Source of the DNA: Desulfovibrionaceae bacterium
Lineage (GTDB): Bacteria > Desulfobacterota > Desulfovibrionia > Desulfovibrionales > Desulfovibrionaceae
DNA: 64,000 nt
Direction: 5' to 3'
NCBI GenBank assembly: GCA_009783025.1
Contig: WRHY01000001.1
Span: forward strand, 1 to 64,000
Shown: one piece after another, positions 36,119 through 47,041 of the stretch
Layout: every line of letters starts with the position of its first letter
Position numbering within the stretch: the first letter of the stretch is position 1
Translations under genes and position numbers: made by a program
Notes under the pieces: generated by a model
The model's input: the letters and a program-made list of their open reading frames with translations, nothing else
Told to the model about the DNA's origin: nothing
The model's database searches: none

Positions 36119-36264
36119 AGCGTATCGTCACGAGGGTCTTTTTGCCCCCTGCCTGCGTCAGAAACGCTTTTTATGCCGGTCGAGTACCATAAGAGTACAC
36201 TCCCTCCATAAAAAGCGTTTCTTCCTTGGCAGAGACCAAAAATCCTCCTCGTGACGACACGCTC
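36118..36264. repeat. Long-hairpin repeat, copy 1 (after metK)
   Basis: An imperfect palindrome of about 147 bases. The outer arms are GAGCGTATCGTCACGAGG (36118-36135) and its near-complement (36247-36264); the inner arms are GAAACGCTTTTTATG and CATAAAAAGCGTTTC. The centre holds CCGGTCGAGTACCATAAGAG and TACACTCC, shared almost exactly with the copies near 37503 and 41966, while the arms differ in sequence but stay complementary. The remaining 150 bases to rsmD hold nothing I can identify. Confidence 0.75.
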
Positions 36265-36417
36265 CAGGGCTGTACCGGCTCTGCCTGAACGGGGGAGGTC
36301 GCTGCCGCGCGCGGGTGACCTTCCCCGTTTTATGTTTTTTCAGTGGTACTTGCGTATACTGGATTAACGCACGGATTTGTCATACTATAACAGCGTTGTA
36401 TTCATCGAGGCACGGAC

Positions 36418-36987
36418 ATGCGTATTATCGCCGGAGCATACAAGGGCAGAACCCTGAAGACCACCACCGGGCCGGGCTTTCGTCCGGCCATGGGTAAAGT
36501 GCGCGAAGCGCTGTTTTCCATGCTGGAGGCCAGAGGTGTGGACTGGCCCACGGTCCGGGTGCTGGATTTGTTTGCCGGGAGCGGCAGTCTCGGTTTTGAG
36601 GCCTTGAGCCGGGGAGCGGCGGAAGTCTGTTTTGTGGAATCAGCCCCATACGCGGCAAAAGTCATTGCCGCCAATGCGGATTTACTCGGCGTTGAGCACA
36701 GCCGCGTGTCCATCCGGCGGGAAGAAGCGGCAAAAGTGCTGTCCCGCAGGGCTGCCCAGGCCTATGATGTGGTATTCATCGATCCGCCGTATAAACTGGA
36801 CGTGCTCAGCAACACCCTTGCCGCCTTGATCAAACACGCCTGGGTAGAGCCGGGGGCCGTCATCAACGCGGAAGTGGAAGCCAAGCAGCCTTTTGAACCG
36901 GAAAAAGCGCACCCCGCCCTTGAACTTCTCGCGGACCGCACTTACGGTCAGACACGGGTTATCTTATGGAACATGAACCGCGCATAG
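36418..36987 (+). CDS. rsmD: 16S rRNA guanine-966 N2-methyltransferase
   Basis: A 189-residue RsmD enzyme that methylates G966 of 16S rRNA with SAM. The N-terminal MRIIAGAYKGRTLKT and RPAMGKVREALFSML are the RsmD signature, motif I is LDLFAGSGSLGFEALSRGA, and the catalytic motif IV is FIDPPY. coaD begins 22 bases before its end, an rsmD-coaD pair that is widespread in bacteria and implies coupled translation. Confidence 0.95.
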   Translation: MRIIAGAYKGRTLKTTTGPGFRPAMGKVREALFSMLEARGVDWPTVRVLDLFAGSGSLGFEALSRGAAEVCFVESAPYAAKVIAANADLLGVEHSRVSIRREEAAKVLSRRAAQAYDVVFIDPPYKLDVLSNTLAALIKHAWVEPGAVINAEVEAKQPFEPEKAHPALELLADRTYGQTRVILWNMNRA

Positions 36988-37478
36988 CCGTGTATCCGGG
37001 CACCTTTGACCCCATGACCAACGGGCACCTGAGCCTGATCCGCCGGGCCTGCACTATTTTTGACCGGATAGTGGTCGGGGTGGCCAATGATACGCCCAAA
37101 GACCCTTTGTTCAGCATTGAAGAACGCGTGGCCATGGCCAGGGAAGTACTGGTCGGACACAGCAACGTGGAAGTGCAGTCCTTTTCCGGCATGACCGTGG
37201 ATTTCGCCGATCACATCGGGGCGACCGTGATCGTGCGTGGCCTTAGGGCCGTATCCGACTTTGAATACGAATTCCAGTTGGCCCTGATCAACCGCAAGAT
37301 GAAGCGTCACATCCAGACAGTTTTTCTGATGACCGACTATCAATGGTTTTACATCAGTTCGACCATTGTCAAGGCGGCGGCGAAAATCGGCGGCGACATC
37401 CGGGGGCTGGTGCCGGATCCCATCTATTGCAAGCTGCGGGAAAAGTTCGGTTATCCCTATCCTCTGGCGGAAAAATAG
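36966..37478 (+). CDS. coaD: Phosphopantetheine adenylyltransferase
   Basis: A 170-residue enzyme of coenzyme A synthesis that joins AMP from ATP to 4'-phosphopantetheine. The nucleotidyltransferase motif GTFDPMTNGHL (TxGH type) and the second motif ISSTIVK are present, with VRGLRAVSDFEYEFQ between them. It starts within the 3' end of rsmD. A copy of the long-hairpin repeat begins about 25 bases after its stop. Confidence 0.96.
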   Translation: MEHEPRIAVYPGTFDPMTNGHLSLIRRACTIFDRIVVGVANDTPKDPLFSIEERVAMAREVLVGHSNVEVQSFSGMTVDFADHIGATVIVRGLRAVSDFEYEFQLALINRKMKRHIQTVFLMTDYQWFYISSTIVKAAAKIGGDIRGLVPDPIYCKLREKFGYPYPLAEK

Positions 37479-37502
37479 CGCCAATTCTTTTGTCCAAATA
37501 GC

Positions 37503-37580
37503 TGCGTCACCCGGCCCTTTTTCCTCCGGTCGAGTACCATAAGAGTACACTCCCTTCGCAAAAAGGGCCGGGTTCCTTGC
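37503..37580. repeat. Long-hairpin repeat, copy 2 (between coaD and miaA)
   Basis: Arms ACCCGGCCCTTTTT (37509-37522) and AAAAAGGGCCGGGT (37560-37573) flank the same core as at 36118: CCGGTCGAGTACCATAAGAG then TACACTCC. It is shorter than copies 1 and 3. On the minus strand the core reads in one frame as YSYGTRPEEK, the same peptide-like string seen in copy 3, which produces spurious gene calls. Confidence 0.75.
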
Positions 37581-37648
37581 TCTTGGAGTAAAATCTCTTA
37601 TTCAGAAACAGCACCTATGTGTTTAGTCCCACGGACCCGGCATACGAC

Positions 37649-38569
37649 ATGACCACTCCCCTCTTTCTCCCCTGCATCGTCGGCCCCACCGGGGCGGGCA
37701 AGACAGCGGCGGCTCTGGCCTTGGCCGAGGCGCTGCCGCTGAGTGTGGTCAATGCTGATTCCCGCCAGGTATACGCGGATTTTCCCCTGATCACCGCTCA
37801 ACCCTCGGCCATTGAGCGCGCTCTCTGCCCGCATGTGTTATACGGCTTCCTGGCTACGGAGGAAAAACTGGGCGCCGGGGAATATGCCCGTTTGGCCGGG
37901 GAGACGCTTCGGGAGATTGCCGCGTGGAATCGCGTACCAGTATTGGTGGGAGGAACCGGCCTCTATTTCCGGGCCCTGCTTGAGGGTTTGGCGCCGATTC
38001 CTGAAATCCCGCCGGAGATTGCCGCCGCCTGGCAGGAACGCTGTCGCAAGGAAGGCAGTCAGGCCCTGCACGCGCTGCTCACGGAACGCGATCCCGCCTA
38101 TGCGGCCAAAATCCATCCCCATGACCGCCAACGCATTACCAGAGCCCTGGAAGTGCATGAAGCCACGGGAAAAGCCTTTTCCTGGTGGCACGATCGCGCC
38201 TCGCCGCAAAGTCCTTATCGTTCCTGCAAGGTGGGCATAGGCCTGGAGTTGGCTGAACTCACGCCTGTGCTGGCCTGGCGTATCGATACCATGCTGGAGC
38301 GGGGCGCGCTGGAGGAAGCCCGCGCCGCTCTGGAGCGTTGTCCGGACGCCCACACGCCTGGCTGGTCAGGCATTGGCTGTGCGGAAGTGTATGGGTATCT
38401 TACCGGTCAGTTGACCTTGGAAGAATGCCGCGCGTTGTGGTTCAAGAACACCCGGGCCTATGCCAAGCGCCAACTCACCTGGTTCCGGGCGGACAAAGAT
38501 ATCCGCTGGTTCAGGCCGGAGCGGACGCGGGAAATAGTGGAGTATGTCAAGCGGGAAAGCGGGCTCTAG
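37649..38569 (+). CDS. miaA: tRNA dimethylallyltransferase
   Basis: A 306-residue MiaA, which adds the dimethylallyl group to A37 of tRNAs reading U-starting codons. The P-loop GPTGAGKTAAALALAE is near the N terminus, followed by NADSRQVYADF and VGGTGLYFRALLEGL; the C-terminal half has WSGIGCAEVYGYL and KNTRAYAKRQLTWFR, all expected. I prefer ATG 37649; a GTG 30 bases upstream is possible and neither has a strong ribosome binding site. It converges with cobM, 20 bases away. Confidence 0.94.
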   Translation: MTTPLFLPCIVGPTGAGKTAAALALAEALPLSVVNADSRQVYADFPLITAQPSAIERALCPHVLYGFLATEEKLGAGEYARLAGETLREIAAWNRVPVLVGGTGLYFRALLEGLAPIPEIPPEIAAAWQERCRKEGSQALHALLTERDPAYAAKIHPHDRQRITRALEVHEATGKAFSWWHDRASPQSPYRSCKVGIGLELAELTPVLAWRIDTMLERGALEEARAALERCPDAHTPGWSGIGCAEVYGYLTGQLTLEECRALWFKNTRAYAKRQLTWFRADKDIRWFRPERTREIVEYVKRESGL

Positions 38570-38589
38570 GGCCGTAGCGTCAACAGGTC

Positions 38590-39387
38590 CTAACCCTTCC
38601 GGTACCCGTGACTGAACCCCCTGTCATATAAGCGCGAGGCCGGACTCTGTTCCTCCTTTTCTCCTGGCAGGATCAGAAATACCGTCTGCCTGCCGAAACC
38701 GTGCTCGCGGGCGCTTTGGCTCATGGCCGCCAGAGTGGTGCGCACCAGACGCTGATCCGGCCAGCCCACCTTGTGCGCCAGGAGTATGGGCGTGTCTTCG
38801 CCAAGGCCTCCCCGGCGCAACTCCCTGGCCAGCTTTTCCGGATCCTCGGCCGAAAGATAGACGGCCAGGCTGCCGCCCATACGCGCGTATGCCGCCACGC
38901 TTTGGCCTTCGGGCACGGTCGTGCGCCCGTCCATACGGGTAATGGCGAAGCTCTGCACCATCTCGGGCACGGTCAGACTGACATTGGCGGCCGCGGCCGC
39001 GGCAAAGGCCGCGCTCACACCCGGCACAACAGCATAGGGGATGCCGTCCGCGTCCAGCAAACGCATCTGCTCACGCACGGCCCCGTACAGCATGGGGTCA
39101 CCGGTATGCACCCGTGCCACCAGGCCCCCGGACAGCGCTGTTTCGCGCAGCAGCGCGTGGGTCTGCTCCAGAGTCATGGGGGCGGAGTCCAGAACGGTTG
39201 CCGTTTGTTTCGCGCAGGCCACCACTGCGGGTGGAACCAACGAACCCGCGTACAGAACCAGATCCGCGTCTTCAATCAGGCGTTTGCCTTTGACCGTGAT
39301 CAGTTCGGGATCGCCCGGCCCGGCCCCGATGAACCAGACTACGCCCAACCGGGCCATGTCGGGAATGGGTGTTCCGGTATCGCTCAT
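38590..39387 (-). CDS. cobM: Cobalt-precorrin-4 C11-methyltransferase
   Basis: A 265-residue SAM-dependent tetrapyrrole methylase of the CobM/CbiF type in cobalamin synthesis. VVWFIGAGPGDPELITVKGK is the typical start, followed by LYAGSLVPPAVV, HTGDPMLYGAVREQM and VVPGVSAAFAAAAA, the SAM and substrate pocket. Its start shares ATGA with the cbiET stop. Neighbouring cbiET and cbiD place it in the anaerobic (cobalt-early) route used by sulfate reducers. Confidence 0.93.
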   Translation of the reverse strand: MSDTGTPIPDMARLGVVWFIGAGPGDPELITVKGKRLIEDADLVLYAGSLVPPAVVACAKQTATVLDSAPMTLEQTHALLRETALSGGLVARVHTGDPMLYGAVREQMRLLDADGIPYAVVPGVSAAFAAAAAANVSLTVPEMVQSFAITRMDGRTTVPEGQSVAAYARMGGSLAVYLSAEDPEKLARELRRGGLGEDTPILLAHKVGWPDQRLVRTTLAAMSQSAREHGFGRQTVFLILPGEKEEQSPASRLYDRGFSHGYRKG

Positions 39388-40739
39388 AAAGCGCCTCCTT
39401 CGGACCTTTCCTTTTCCGCCAGAATGAGAAAGACCGGGTTCAGGGCCTCAAGGCGCATGTCGCCGGCCAGAGGACTGCTGGTGCTGGCCTGGAGGCTGGA
39501 TACGCTGATTTTGGCCCCGAACTTGAAAAGTACGGCCCTGGTCAGTTCCAGGCTGGAAAGCAACACGCAGTCCACAACCAGGCGGCCGCCGGGAGCAAGG
39601 GCATTCCAGGCTCTGGCCAGGATTTCCGTGGCGTTTACGCTATCGCCGCCCAAGCCCCCGCCGATAAAAATACGTTCCGGGCAAGGCAGGACAGGTTTTT
39701 TTCCAGCGCCTTCCGTGGTCCCCGCTCTGGCAGGAGGAAGGCAGGCGGGAAGCTCTCCCTGGACGATTTCCAGGTTGGCCGCGCCATACTTGCGCCTGTT
39801 TTCCCGGATAAGAGTGATGCGATCCGGGTTGCGTTCCACGGCATACACCCGGCCCTGCCAAGCGAGGCGGGCGGCTTCCAGGCCGACCGCACCGCTGCCC
39901 GCGCCAAGATCCCAGACCGTATGCCAGGGCTCGATGCTGAGGGCGGCCAAGGCGGCGGCGCGCACCGGCGCCTTGGTCAGGAGTTTGTTTTCTTTGACCA
40001 CGTCGGCGTCATCCAGACCAAAAGGCCAAGGTTGGGCTTGGGGTCGAATCAGGGAGCGGATCAGGACAACACGCTGTATCGGTTCTTTGCTGCTTTCCCA
40101 GGCTGTGATCTCTGCCTGCTCCGGACCCAAGTGTAAATGGGAAGCGGCCCTGATGGAGCCGTCAGGCATTTGATACATATTGTCCAGCACATGCAACTCA
40201 TAGCGCCATAACCCGCGTTGCAGCATCCAGGTCGCAATGTCGGCCGGGGAGGAAGCGGCATCCGTGAGCACAAGAACCGGTGCGGTACTGAGCAGGGCAT
40301 GCGCCAGAGGGAACCAGTCGTGGCGTCCGTGCAGGCTGACGGCGCGCACCTGTTCCCAGGGCAGCCCGATCAGAGCGGCGGCAGCTTGCAGGCAACTGGC
40401 GCCGGGGTAAATACGCAGGGATTCCGGCCCGAGGTGTTCGGCCAGACGGGAACCAAGGCCGAAAAAGAGGGGGTCGCCGCCGCACAGGACCACCTGGTCT
40501 TTTCCTTCCACGCTGTTGGCTAGTATGGCCGCGTACAGACTCTCCAGGTCTTTGCCCACAGGGAGCTTTTCACCCGGATGATCAGCATAGGGCGCAAGCT
40601 GCGCTTTGCCGCCGATCAGGACTTGCGCGGCCTCAATGGCCGGGTGGGCGAGGCGGCGGAAGCGGGGCAGGGCGGCGCCCTCTTCAAGCACAGGCAAGCC
40701 GAGGCCGAAAACATGGATGGGTGCTGGGAGTGCGGGCAT
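39384..40739 (-). CDS. cbiET: Precorrin-6Y C5,15-methyltransferase/decarboxylase (CbiE-CbiT fusion)
   Basis: A 451-residue fusion. Residues 1 to about 215 are CbiE (tetrapyrrole methylase; VVLCGGDPLFFGLGSRLAEH and IYPGASCLQAAAALIGLPWE). About 225-430 are CbiT, a class I methyltransferase with WDLGAGSGAVGLEAARLA and FIGGGLGGD. Together they methylate C5 and C15 and remove the C12 acetate carboxyl. CobL of aerobic organisms has the same layout; the company of cbiD favours the anaerobic name. It lies 27 bases after cbiD and overlaps cobM by four. Confidence 0.93.
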   Translation of the reverse strand: MPALPAPIHVFGLGLPVLEEGAALPRFRRLAHPAIEAAQVLIGGKAQLAPYADHPGEKLPVGKDLESLYAAILANSVEGKDQVVLCGGDPLFFGLGSRLAEHLGPESLRIYPGASCLQAAAALIGLPWEQVRAVSLHGRHDWFPLAHALLSTAPVLVLTDAASSPADIATWMLQRGLWRYELHVLDNMYQMPDGSIRAASHLHLGPEQAEITAWESSKEPIQRVVLIRSLIRPQAQPWPFGLDDADVVKENKLLTKAPVRAAALAALSIEPWHTVWDLGAGSGAVGLEAARLAWQGRVYAVERNPDRITLIRENRRKYGAANLEIVQGELPACLPPARAGTTEGAGKKPVLPCPERIFIGGGLGGDSVNATEILARAWNALAPGGRLVVDCVLLSSLELTRAVLFKFGAKISVSSLQASTSSPLAGDMRLEALNPVFLILAEKERSEGGAL

Positions 40740-40766
40740 GAATATCTCCAGGCTCTAGGGGCTCCC

Positions 40767-42002
40767 CTATGGCAAGCGCAACAACAGCGTCTCCTGCATG
40801 GAGAATACACACAGCGTGAGCCCAGGGCAACAGGAAGCGCAACAGGAGCCGGAGCGGGCCAGCCATGCTTGCAGCACGGCAAAAGCACGGCTGCCGACCC
40901 GGCGGAGTACTGCATCATGTATGGCCGGAGTCCGGGCCATCAGGGCAAAGGCTCCGGTAGCGGTAGGCAGGGCCGCGACAGCGGCTGCAAGAGCGTCGGA
41001 ACCTCCGGACTCGGCACAGTATTGGGCCAGCATGGCGATATCGGCCTCGGCGCTGTTAGCGTGGGTCCACTCCAGGCCTTGAGCCAGTTTGAGCAGTTTT
41101 CCCGGAAAACAGCACCAGATGATGCGGGCAAAGCCGCATCCGGCAATCTCGCGCAGGGCAAAAGCGGCAAAATCCGCAACCTGGATGCCGCATTGGGGGG
41201 CAAGTTCGGGATACAGTCCAAAGCCGAGGCGTTCGCTACGCCTGCCCGTGCTGAAGAGCAGCGTATCCAGACCCAGGGACGAGGCAACGGAAATCCCTTG
41301 GCTGATAGTGGCTTTCCAGGCTTCGTGGCTATAGGGGCGAACCGTTCCGCGTGTGCCCAGAATGGAGATGCCGCCCGTAATGCCCAGGCGCGCGTTCAGG
41401 GTTTTTCGCGCCCGTTCCGTCCCTTCGGGCACACTGATCAGGAGATGCAAAGGGCCGGAGTAGCCATAGTGCGTCGCGGCTTCCAAAGCGGCAAAGGTAA
41501 TTTGCTTGCGGGGCTCCGGGTTGATGGCAGGCTCGCCCGGAACGACCGGCAGGCCGGGCAGGGTGACCAAACCTATGCCTGCGCCGCTGTAAAGATGGAC
41601 AGGCCCTTGGCCGGGCGGCAAAAGGCCGGAAGCAAGGCTGACCGGACCGTGCATGGCTCCGGCCGAGGCCGGGAAAGGATGCGTTGCGGCGTGAACGATG
41701 ACGCTTACGCCATGCGTGGCGTCAGGGTCGTCGCCCCCGTCCTTGATCACGGCTGCCCAAGCGCTGTTGCTGCCCGGTTCCATGCCGTTGGCAACAATAG
41801 GGATAGACAGGCGAAGATCGGTTTCAGGCAGGAGCGCAGGGGTTTCTAAAAAAGGCGGCAGGGCAACGGCAACCGTATCGAGCGCCTTGTCGCCGAGCAG
41901 GCGGATGACAGCGGCGTGGGCTGCGGCGGCCGCCGCCGTGCCGGTGGTGAATCCTTCCCGGAGGGGTAGCGCCTCAGTTTGCCGTGATACTTCGTCAGGC
42001 AT
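40767..42002 (-). CDS. cbiD: Cobalt-precorrin-5B C1-methyltransferase
   Basis: A 411-residue CbiD, methylating C1 of cobalt-precorrin-5B. The N-terminal REGFTTGTAAAAAAHAA is the family hallmark; ISILGTRGTVRPYS and GRRSERLGF (in the TGRxSE position) follow. I start it at ATG 42002. The open frame runs on to 42077, but that part is a translated repeat. The first 12 codons, up to about 41966, also lie in an arm of the repeat, so the repeat seems to have replaced the native 5' end and to supply a GGAG site ten bases upstream. The C terminus contains a Cys-rich CCASCCPG segment. Confidence 0.9.
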   Translation of the reverse strand: MPDEVSRQTEALPLREGFTTGTAAAAAAHAAVIRLLGDKALDTVAVALPPFLETPALLPETDLRLSIPIVANGMEPGSNSAWAAVIKDGGDDPDATHGVSVIVHAATHPFPASAGAMHGPVSLASGLLPPGQGPVHLYSGAGIGLVTLPGLPVVPGEPAINPEPRKQITFAALEAATHYGYSGPLHLLISVPEGTERARKTLNARLGITGGISILGTRGTVRPYSHEAWKATISQGISVASSLGLDTLLFSTGRRSERLGFGLYPELAPQCGIQVADFAAFALREIAGCGFARIIWCCFPGKLLKLAQGLEWTHANSAEADIAMLAQYCAESGGSDALAAAVAALPTATGAFALMARTPAIHDAVLRRVGSRAFAVLQAWLARSGSCCASCCPGLTLCVFSMQETLLLRLP

Positions 42003-42090
42003 CGTTTTTTGCTCCGGTCGAGGACCATAAGAGTACACTCCTTTCACAAAAAACGCGCCTTCCTCGTCTGACGCCAAATTGAGGCACTAC
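41966..42090. repeat. Long-hairpin repeat, copy 3 (overlapping the cbiD start)
   Basis: GTAGCGCCTCA (41966-41976) pairs with TGAGGCACTAC (42080-42090) with one wobble; inner arms of CGTCAGGC type and GTTTTTTG/CAAAAAAC lead to the core CCGGTCGAGGACCATAAGAG followed by TACACTCC. The left arm lies inside the cbiD reading frame. The right end is 13 bases from the murI stop. Confidence 0.78.
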
Positions 42091-42103
42091 CCTTAACCGT
42101 CCT

Positions 42104-42988
42104 TTACAAGGTGACCAGTTCAAGCTGTTCAGGAGCGATATCCATGTCCAGGAACAAACTGCCCACTCTGGCAAAGCGCTCGGGCGCGTCCGTGGTCAGA
42201 AAATGCAGGCGGTCGAAAGGCGTTTCCTCGTGCCCGCCCTTGCTATCGATCGCATCCGGCCGGAGCAGATCAAGGCGTTTGAGTTCCTGTTCGACGGCCT
42301 CGGCTGTGGTGGCGGCGGAATCGACCAGGACCACGTTCTCACCGGCCACCGAAGCAATGGCCTGGGCCAGAGGAGGAAAGTGGGTACAACCGAGCACGAT
42401 ACAGTCGGGCCGGGTTCCGGCCAAGGCCGGGGCGAGGTAGCGTTCGGCAATGGCTTCGGCAATGGGGCCGTTCATCCAGCCTTCCTCAGCCAGGGATACA
42501 AACAGGGAGCAGGGAACGCCGGTGACTTCGGCATCAGGCATCAGGGCTTGGATGGCCCTGGTATAGGCCGCGCCCTGGACGGTGGATTCCGTAGCCATGA
42601 CAATGATCTTGCCGCCGTCCGGCTTGTCCTTGACCGCCTTGCAGGCGGCTCTGGCTCCAGGCTCTATCACGCCTACCACAGGCAAAGGGGCATAGGCTTT
42701 GCGCAGTTCCGGCAGGGCGGCGGCGGTCGCCGTGTTGCAAGCGACCACCAGCAGCTTGATCCGCCGCTCCACGAGCTTTTGCGTGGCTTGCAGGGAGTAA
42801 CGGACAATGGTGCTGGAACTTTTGGTGCCATAGGGCAAACGCGCGGTATCGCCGAGGTAGCAGTAATGCTCCTGCGGCAAACGTTTGCGCAGGGCGGCCA
42901 GAACGGTCAACCCGCCCACGCCGGAATCAAAAAGTCCGATAGGCAGTTCCGCCGCTTTGCCGCTTACTGTATCCATCATTCTTCCCAT
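42104..42988 (-). CDS. murI: Glutamate racemase
   Basis: A 294-residue cofactor-independent racemase making D-glutamate for peptidoglycan. Both catalytic cysteines are in their motifs: LLVVACNTATAAALPEL and IVLGCTHFPPLA; the start IGLFDSGVGGLTVL and YLGDTARLPYGTKS are also typical. ATG 42988 lies 13 bases inside the end of pdxY; a second ATG at 42979 would give the common ATGA overlap and is equally possible. Confidence 0.95.
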   Translation of the reverse strand: MGRMMDTVSGKAAELPIGLFDSGVGGLTVLAALRKRLPQEHYCYLGDTARLPYGTKSSSTIVRYSLQATQKLVERRIKLLVVACNTATAAALPELRKAYAPLPVVGVIEPGARAACKAVKDKPDGGKIIVMATESTVQGAAYTRAIQALMPDAEVTGVPCSLFVSLAEEGWMNGPIAEAIAERYLAPALAGTRPDCIVLGCTHFPPLAQAIASVAGENVVLVDSAATTAEAVEQELKRLDLLRPDAIDSKGGHEETPFDRLHFLTTDAPERFARVGSLFLDMDIAPEQLELVTL

Positions 42989-43884
42989 AAGGCATAGCCG
43001 GAAGCAGTGACCGGCGCGTTCAGGGCGCTTAAGACCCGTTCCAGAAAAATGCCTTCCCGGTGCGGCGTGTTATGCCCGAAAGCGGCCCGGATGCCCAGGG
43101 TGACGAACTGCACGGCCCGATCCATAGCCAGGGGCAGGCTGTCGCCCTGCATCAGGCTGCCGGTGAGCACACTGGTGAAGGTGTCGCCGGTGCCGGGGTA
43201 TGTTGCCGGAATATAGTCGCAGTCCACCCGCCAGAAGCGGTGCTGTTCCTTGTGGTAGGCTACCACCGCGCTGTGCCGTCCGTTGCCCGCGGGCACGCTG
43301 GTGATGACGGCGATTTCCGGGCCTAATCCCCCGCTCCCGCCTTCCGTAAGTCGCAGCAACCATTCCCGCAGCATGCCGTCATCCATGCCGTCCTTTTCCG
43401 CAGCCCAGGGGTAGGGTTCGTTCAGGAGCAAAGCGGCTTCGGTCAGGTTCGGCGTAATGCAGGTGGCCCGGCCGGCCAGCCAGCGCATGCGTTCCACCAT
43501 GTCCATGTTCATGGTCGGTTCCAATTGGCCGTTATCGCCGAGCACCGGATCCACCACGGCCAAGCCGCCCGGTTTCAGGCAATGCTCAATGCAGTCAGCC
43601 ACGATTTCCACCTGCCTGCTCGAACCGAGAAAGCCGCTGTACACGGCGTCAAAGCGCAGATTCAGGGCTTTCCAGTGGGCCAGAAAATCCGGCATGTGCT
43701 CGGTCAGATCCACGAAGCGAAAATCCGTAAAACCAGTGGTACCCGTGGACAACACCGCGGTGGGCAACGGGCAGACCTGGATGCCCAGAGTGGAAAAGAT
43801 GGGGATAACCACCATCAAGGAGGTGCGCCCGAAGCCCGACAGGTCGTGGATGGCCGCCAGGCGGGGCGTGCAGGGAATATGCAT
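42976..43884 (-). CDS. pdxY: Pyridoxal/pyridoxamine kinase
   Basis: A 302-residue ribokinase-superfamily kinase that phosphorylates B6 vitamers. The N terminus AIHDLSGFGRTSLMVVIPIF and PTAVLSTGTTGF, the segment YSGFLGSSRQVEIV, VVDPVLGDNGQL and the catalytic anion-hole motif YPGTGDTFTSVLTGSL are in family order. It overlaps murI at its 3' end. No other B6 gene is nearby. PdxK and PdxY cannot be separated firmly on sequence alone. Confidence 0.88.
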   Translation of the reverse strand: MHIPCTPRLAAIHDLSGFGRTSLMVVIPIFSTLGIQVCPLPTAVLSTGTTGFTDFRFVDLTEHMPDFLAHWKALNLRFDAVYSGFLGSSRQVEIVADCIEHCLKPGGLAVVDPVLGDNGQLEPTMNMDMVERMRWLAGRATCITPNLTEAALLLNEPYPWAAEKDGMDDGMLREWLLRLTEGGSGGLGPEIAVITSVPAGNGRHSAVVAYHKEQHRFWRVDCDYIPATYPGTGDTFTSVLTGSLMQGDSLPLAMDRAVQFVTLGIRAAFGHNTPHREGIFLERVLSALNAPVTASGYALWEE

Positions 43885-43994
43885 GGCTATGCCGGAATTT
43901 GGAGCGGAGCCCCAGTATAAATTAATGGCTGTGTTGTAGCAAATGATTGATCACCCACTTGCCAGTTATTTTTCACCGGCTGACTCCATCAGCT

Positions 43995-44537
43995 TTACAA
44001 CTGTACTTCGGATGCTACGATTATCTTAGCGAACATCCCGTTCAATCCGGCCAAGTAGGCTTTCTGTATCATATTTGCGGGCAATCTTTCCTCGCCCAAC
44101 ACCAAATCTTTAGTCGCACAAGCGTCATGAACAAGGGTAACCGGTATACCATAATCTTTGGCTGCTCTCACGGTTGTGTCAACACACATGTGCGTCATCA
44201 TTCCGCATACAATAAGCTCAGAAAGCTGTTTTTCCCTGATTATGTCGCTGAGGTTTGTGTTATAAAAGCTGTTTGGCGCGTGTTTTATCACCACGTTTTC
44301 CCCTTCGCACGGCGCCAATCGCTTGTGAATTTTCACGCCGTCCGTATTCGGCAGGAAGAAAGTCGCTCCTTCCCTTGTGTTGATATGCTGAACATGAATG
44401 ACGGGCAAACCATTCTTCCTGAACATATTCAAAACCTTTTCAGCCGCGCAAAGCGCCTTCTCCGGCTCAAAAAGTTCCGATTTTCCTCCCGCGAAATAGT
44501 CGTTTTGGATGTCAATCAGCAACAAGGCTTTTGACAT
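43995..44537 (-). CDS. Isochorismatase-family cysteine hydrolase
   Basis: A 180-residue hydrolase of the isochorismatase/nicotinamidase fold. The catalytic triad can be placed: Asp in LLLIDIQNDYF, Lys in VVIKHAPNSFYNTNL, and Cys in GMMTHMCVDTTVRAA. I start at ATG 44537, after a strong GAGGAGGTTGGCTAAT, rather than at an ATG 51 bases upstream. The substrate is unknown; many relatives are amidases. The gene is visibly more A+T-rich than its neighbours and is followed upstream by an A+T-rich gap (44589-44707), which suggests it was acquired. Confidence 0.82.
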   Translation of the reverse strand: MSKALLLIDIQNDYFAGGKSELFEPEKALCAAEKVLNMFRKNGLPVIHVQHINTREGATFFLPNTDGVKIHKRLAPCEGENVVIKHAPNSFYNTNLSDIIREKQLSELIVCGMMTHMCVDTTVRAAKDYGIPVTLVHDACATKDLVLGEERLPANMIQKAYLAGLNGMFAKIIVASEVQL

Positions 44538-44707
44538 ATTAGCCAACCTCCTCTTTTTTCTACCATGTATCAAATGAGTATTCCCCAAAAGAAGATTTTG
44601 CTTAACACGTTTTTGAGCACCCGCTGAAAATTAACTGTATTCAACTCTTACATAGTAAATACGGCATGTTGTGATATTGATCAATCATTTCCTACCACAC
44701 AGCCAAA

Positions 44708-46909
<2,202 letters not shown>

Positions 46910-47010
46910 GACGGCTCCTGAGTATGGCATGTTACGCTTGAGGCTGTGGCTATGCGGCGCGGAGGTAAAGATGTTTTTTACGGGTTTGGCGGGTAAGCGT
47001 CAATCCGTAA

Positions 47011-47041
47011 AACATCAACGCCCGGCAGGAACCGGGCGTTG
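47011..47041 (-). terminator. Intrinsic terminator after the 157-residue secreted protein
   Basis: CAACGCCCGG and CCGGGCGTTG (47016-47025 and 47032-47041) form a 10-bp stem with a six-base loop. Leftward, the stem is followed by ATGTTTTAC, a short T run. It lies 25 bases past the stop at 47066. Confidence 0.7.

Noticed and set aside
36948..37550. 200-residue minus-strand frame beginning MYSYGTRPEEK opposite coaD
   Set aside because: The first residues are a translated hairpin repeat and the rest is coaD antisense. The same YSYG string appears upstream of cbiD for the same reason.
42003..42077. 25-residue N-terminal extension of CbiD
   Set aside because: It is the reverse strand of the hairpin repeat core; ATG 42002 with a GGAG site is a better start and homology to CbiD begins later still.
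40767..42110. Cobalamin riboswitch ahead of the cbi genes
   Set aside because: No B12-box (GCYGCC..CCGCAACTG type) is present before cbiD, cbiET, cobM or cbiH; the gaps are too short or filled by repeats.
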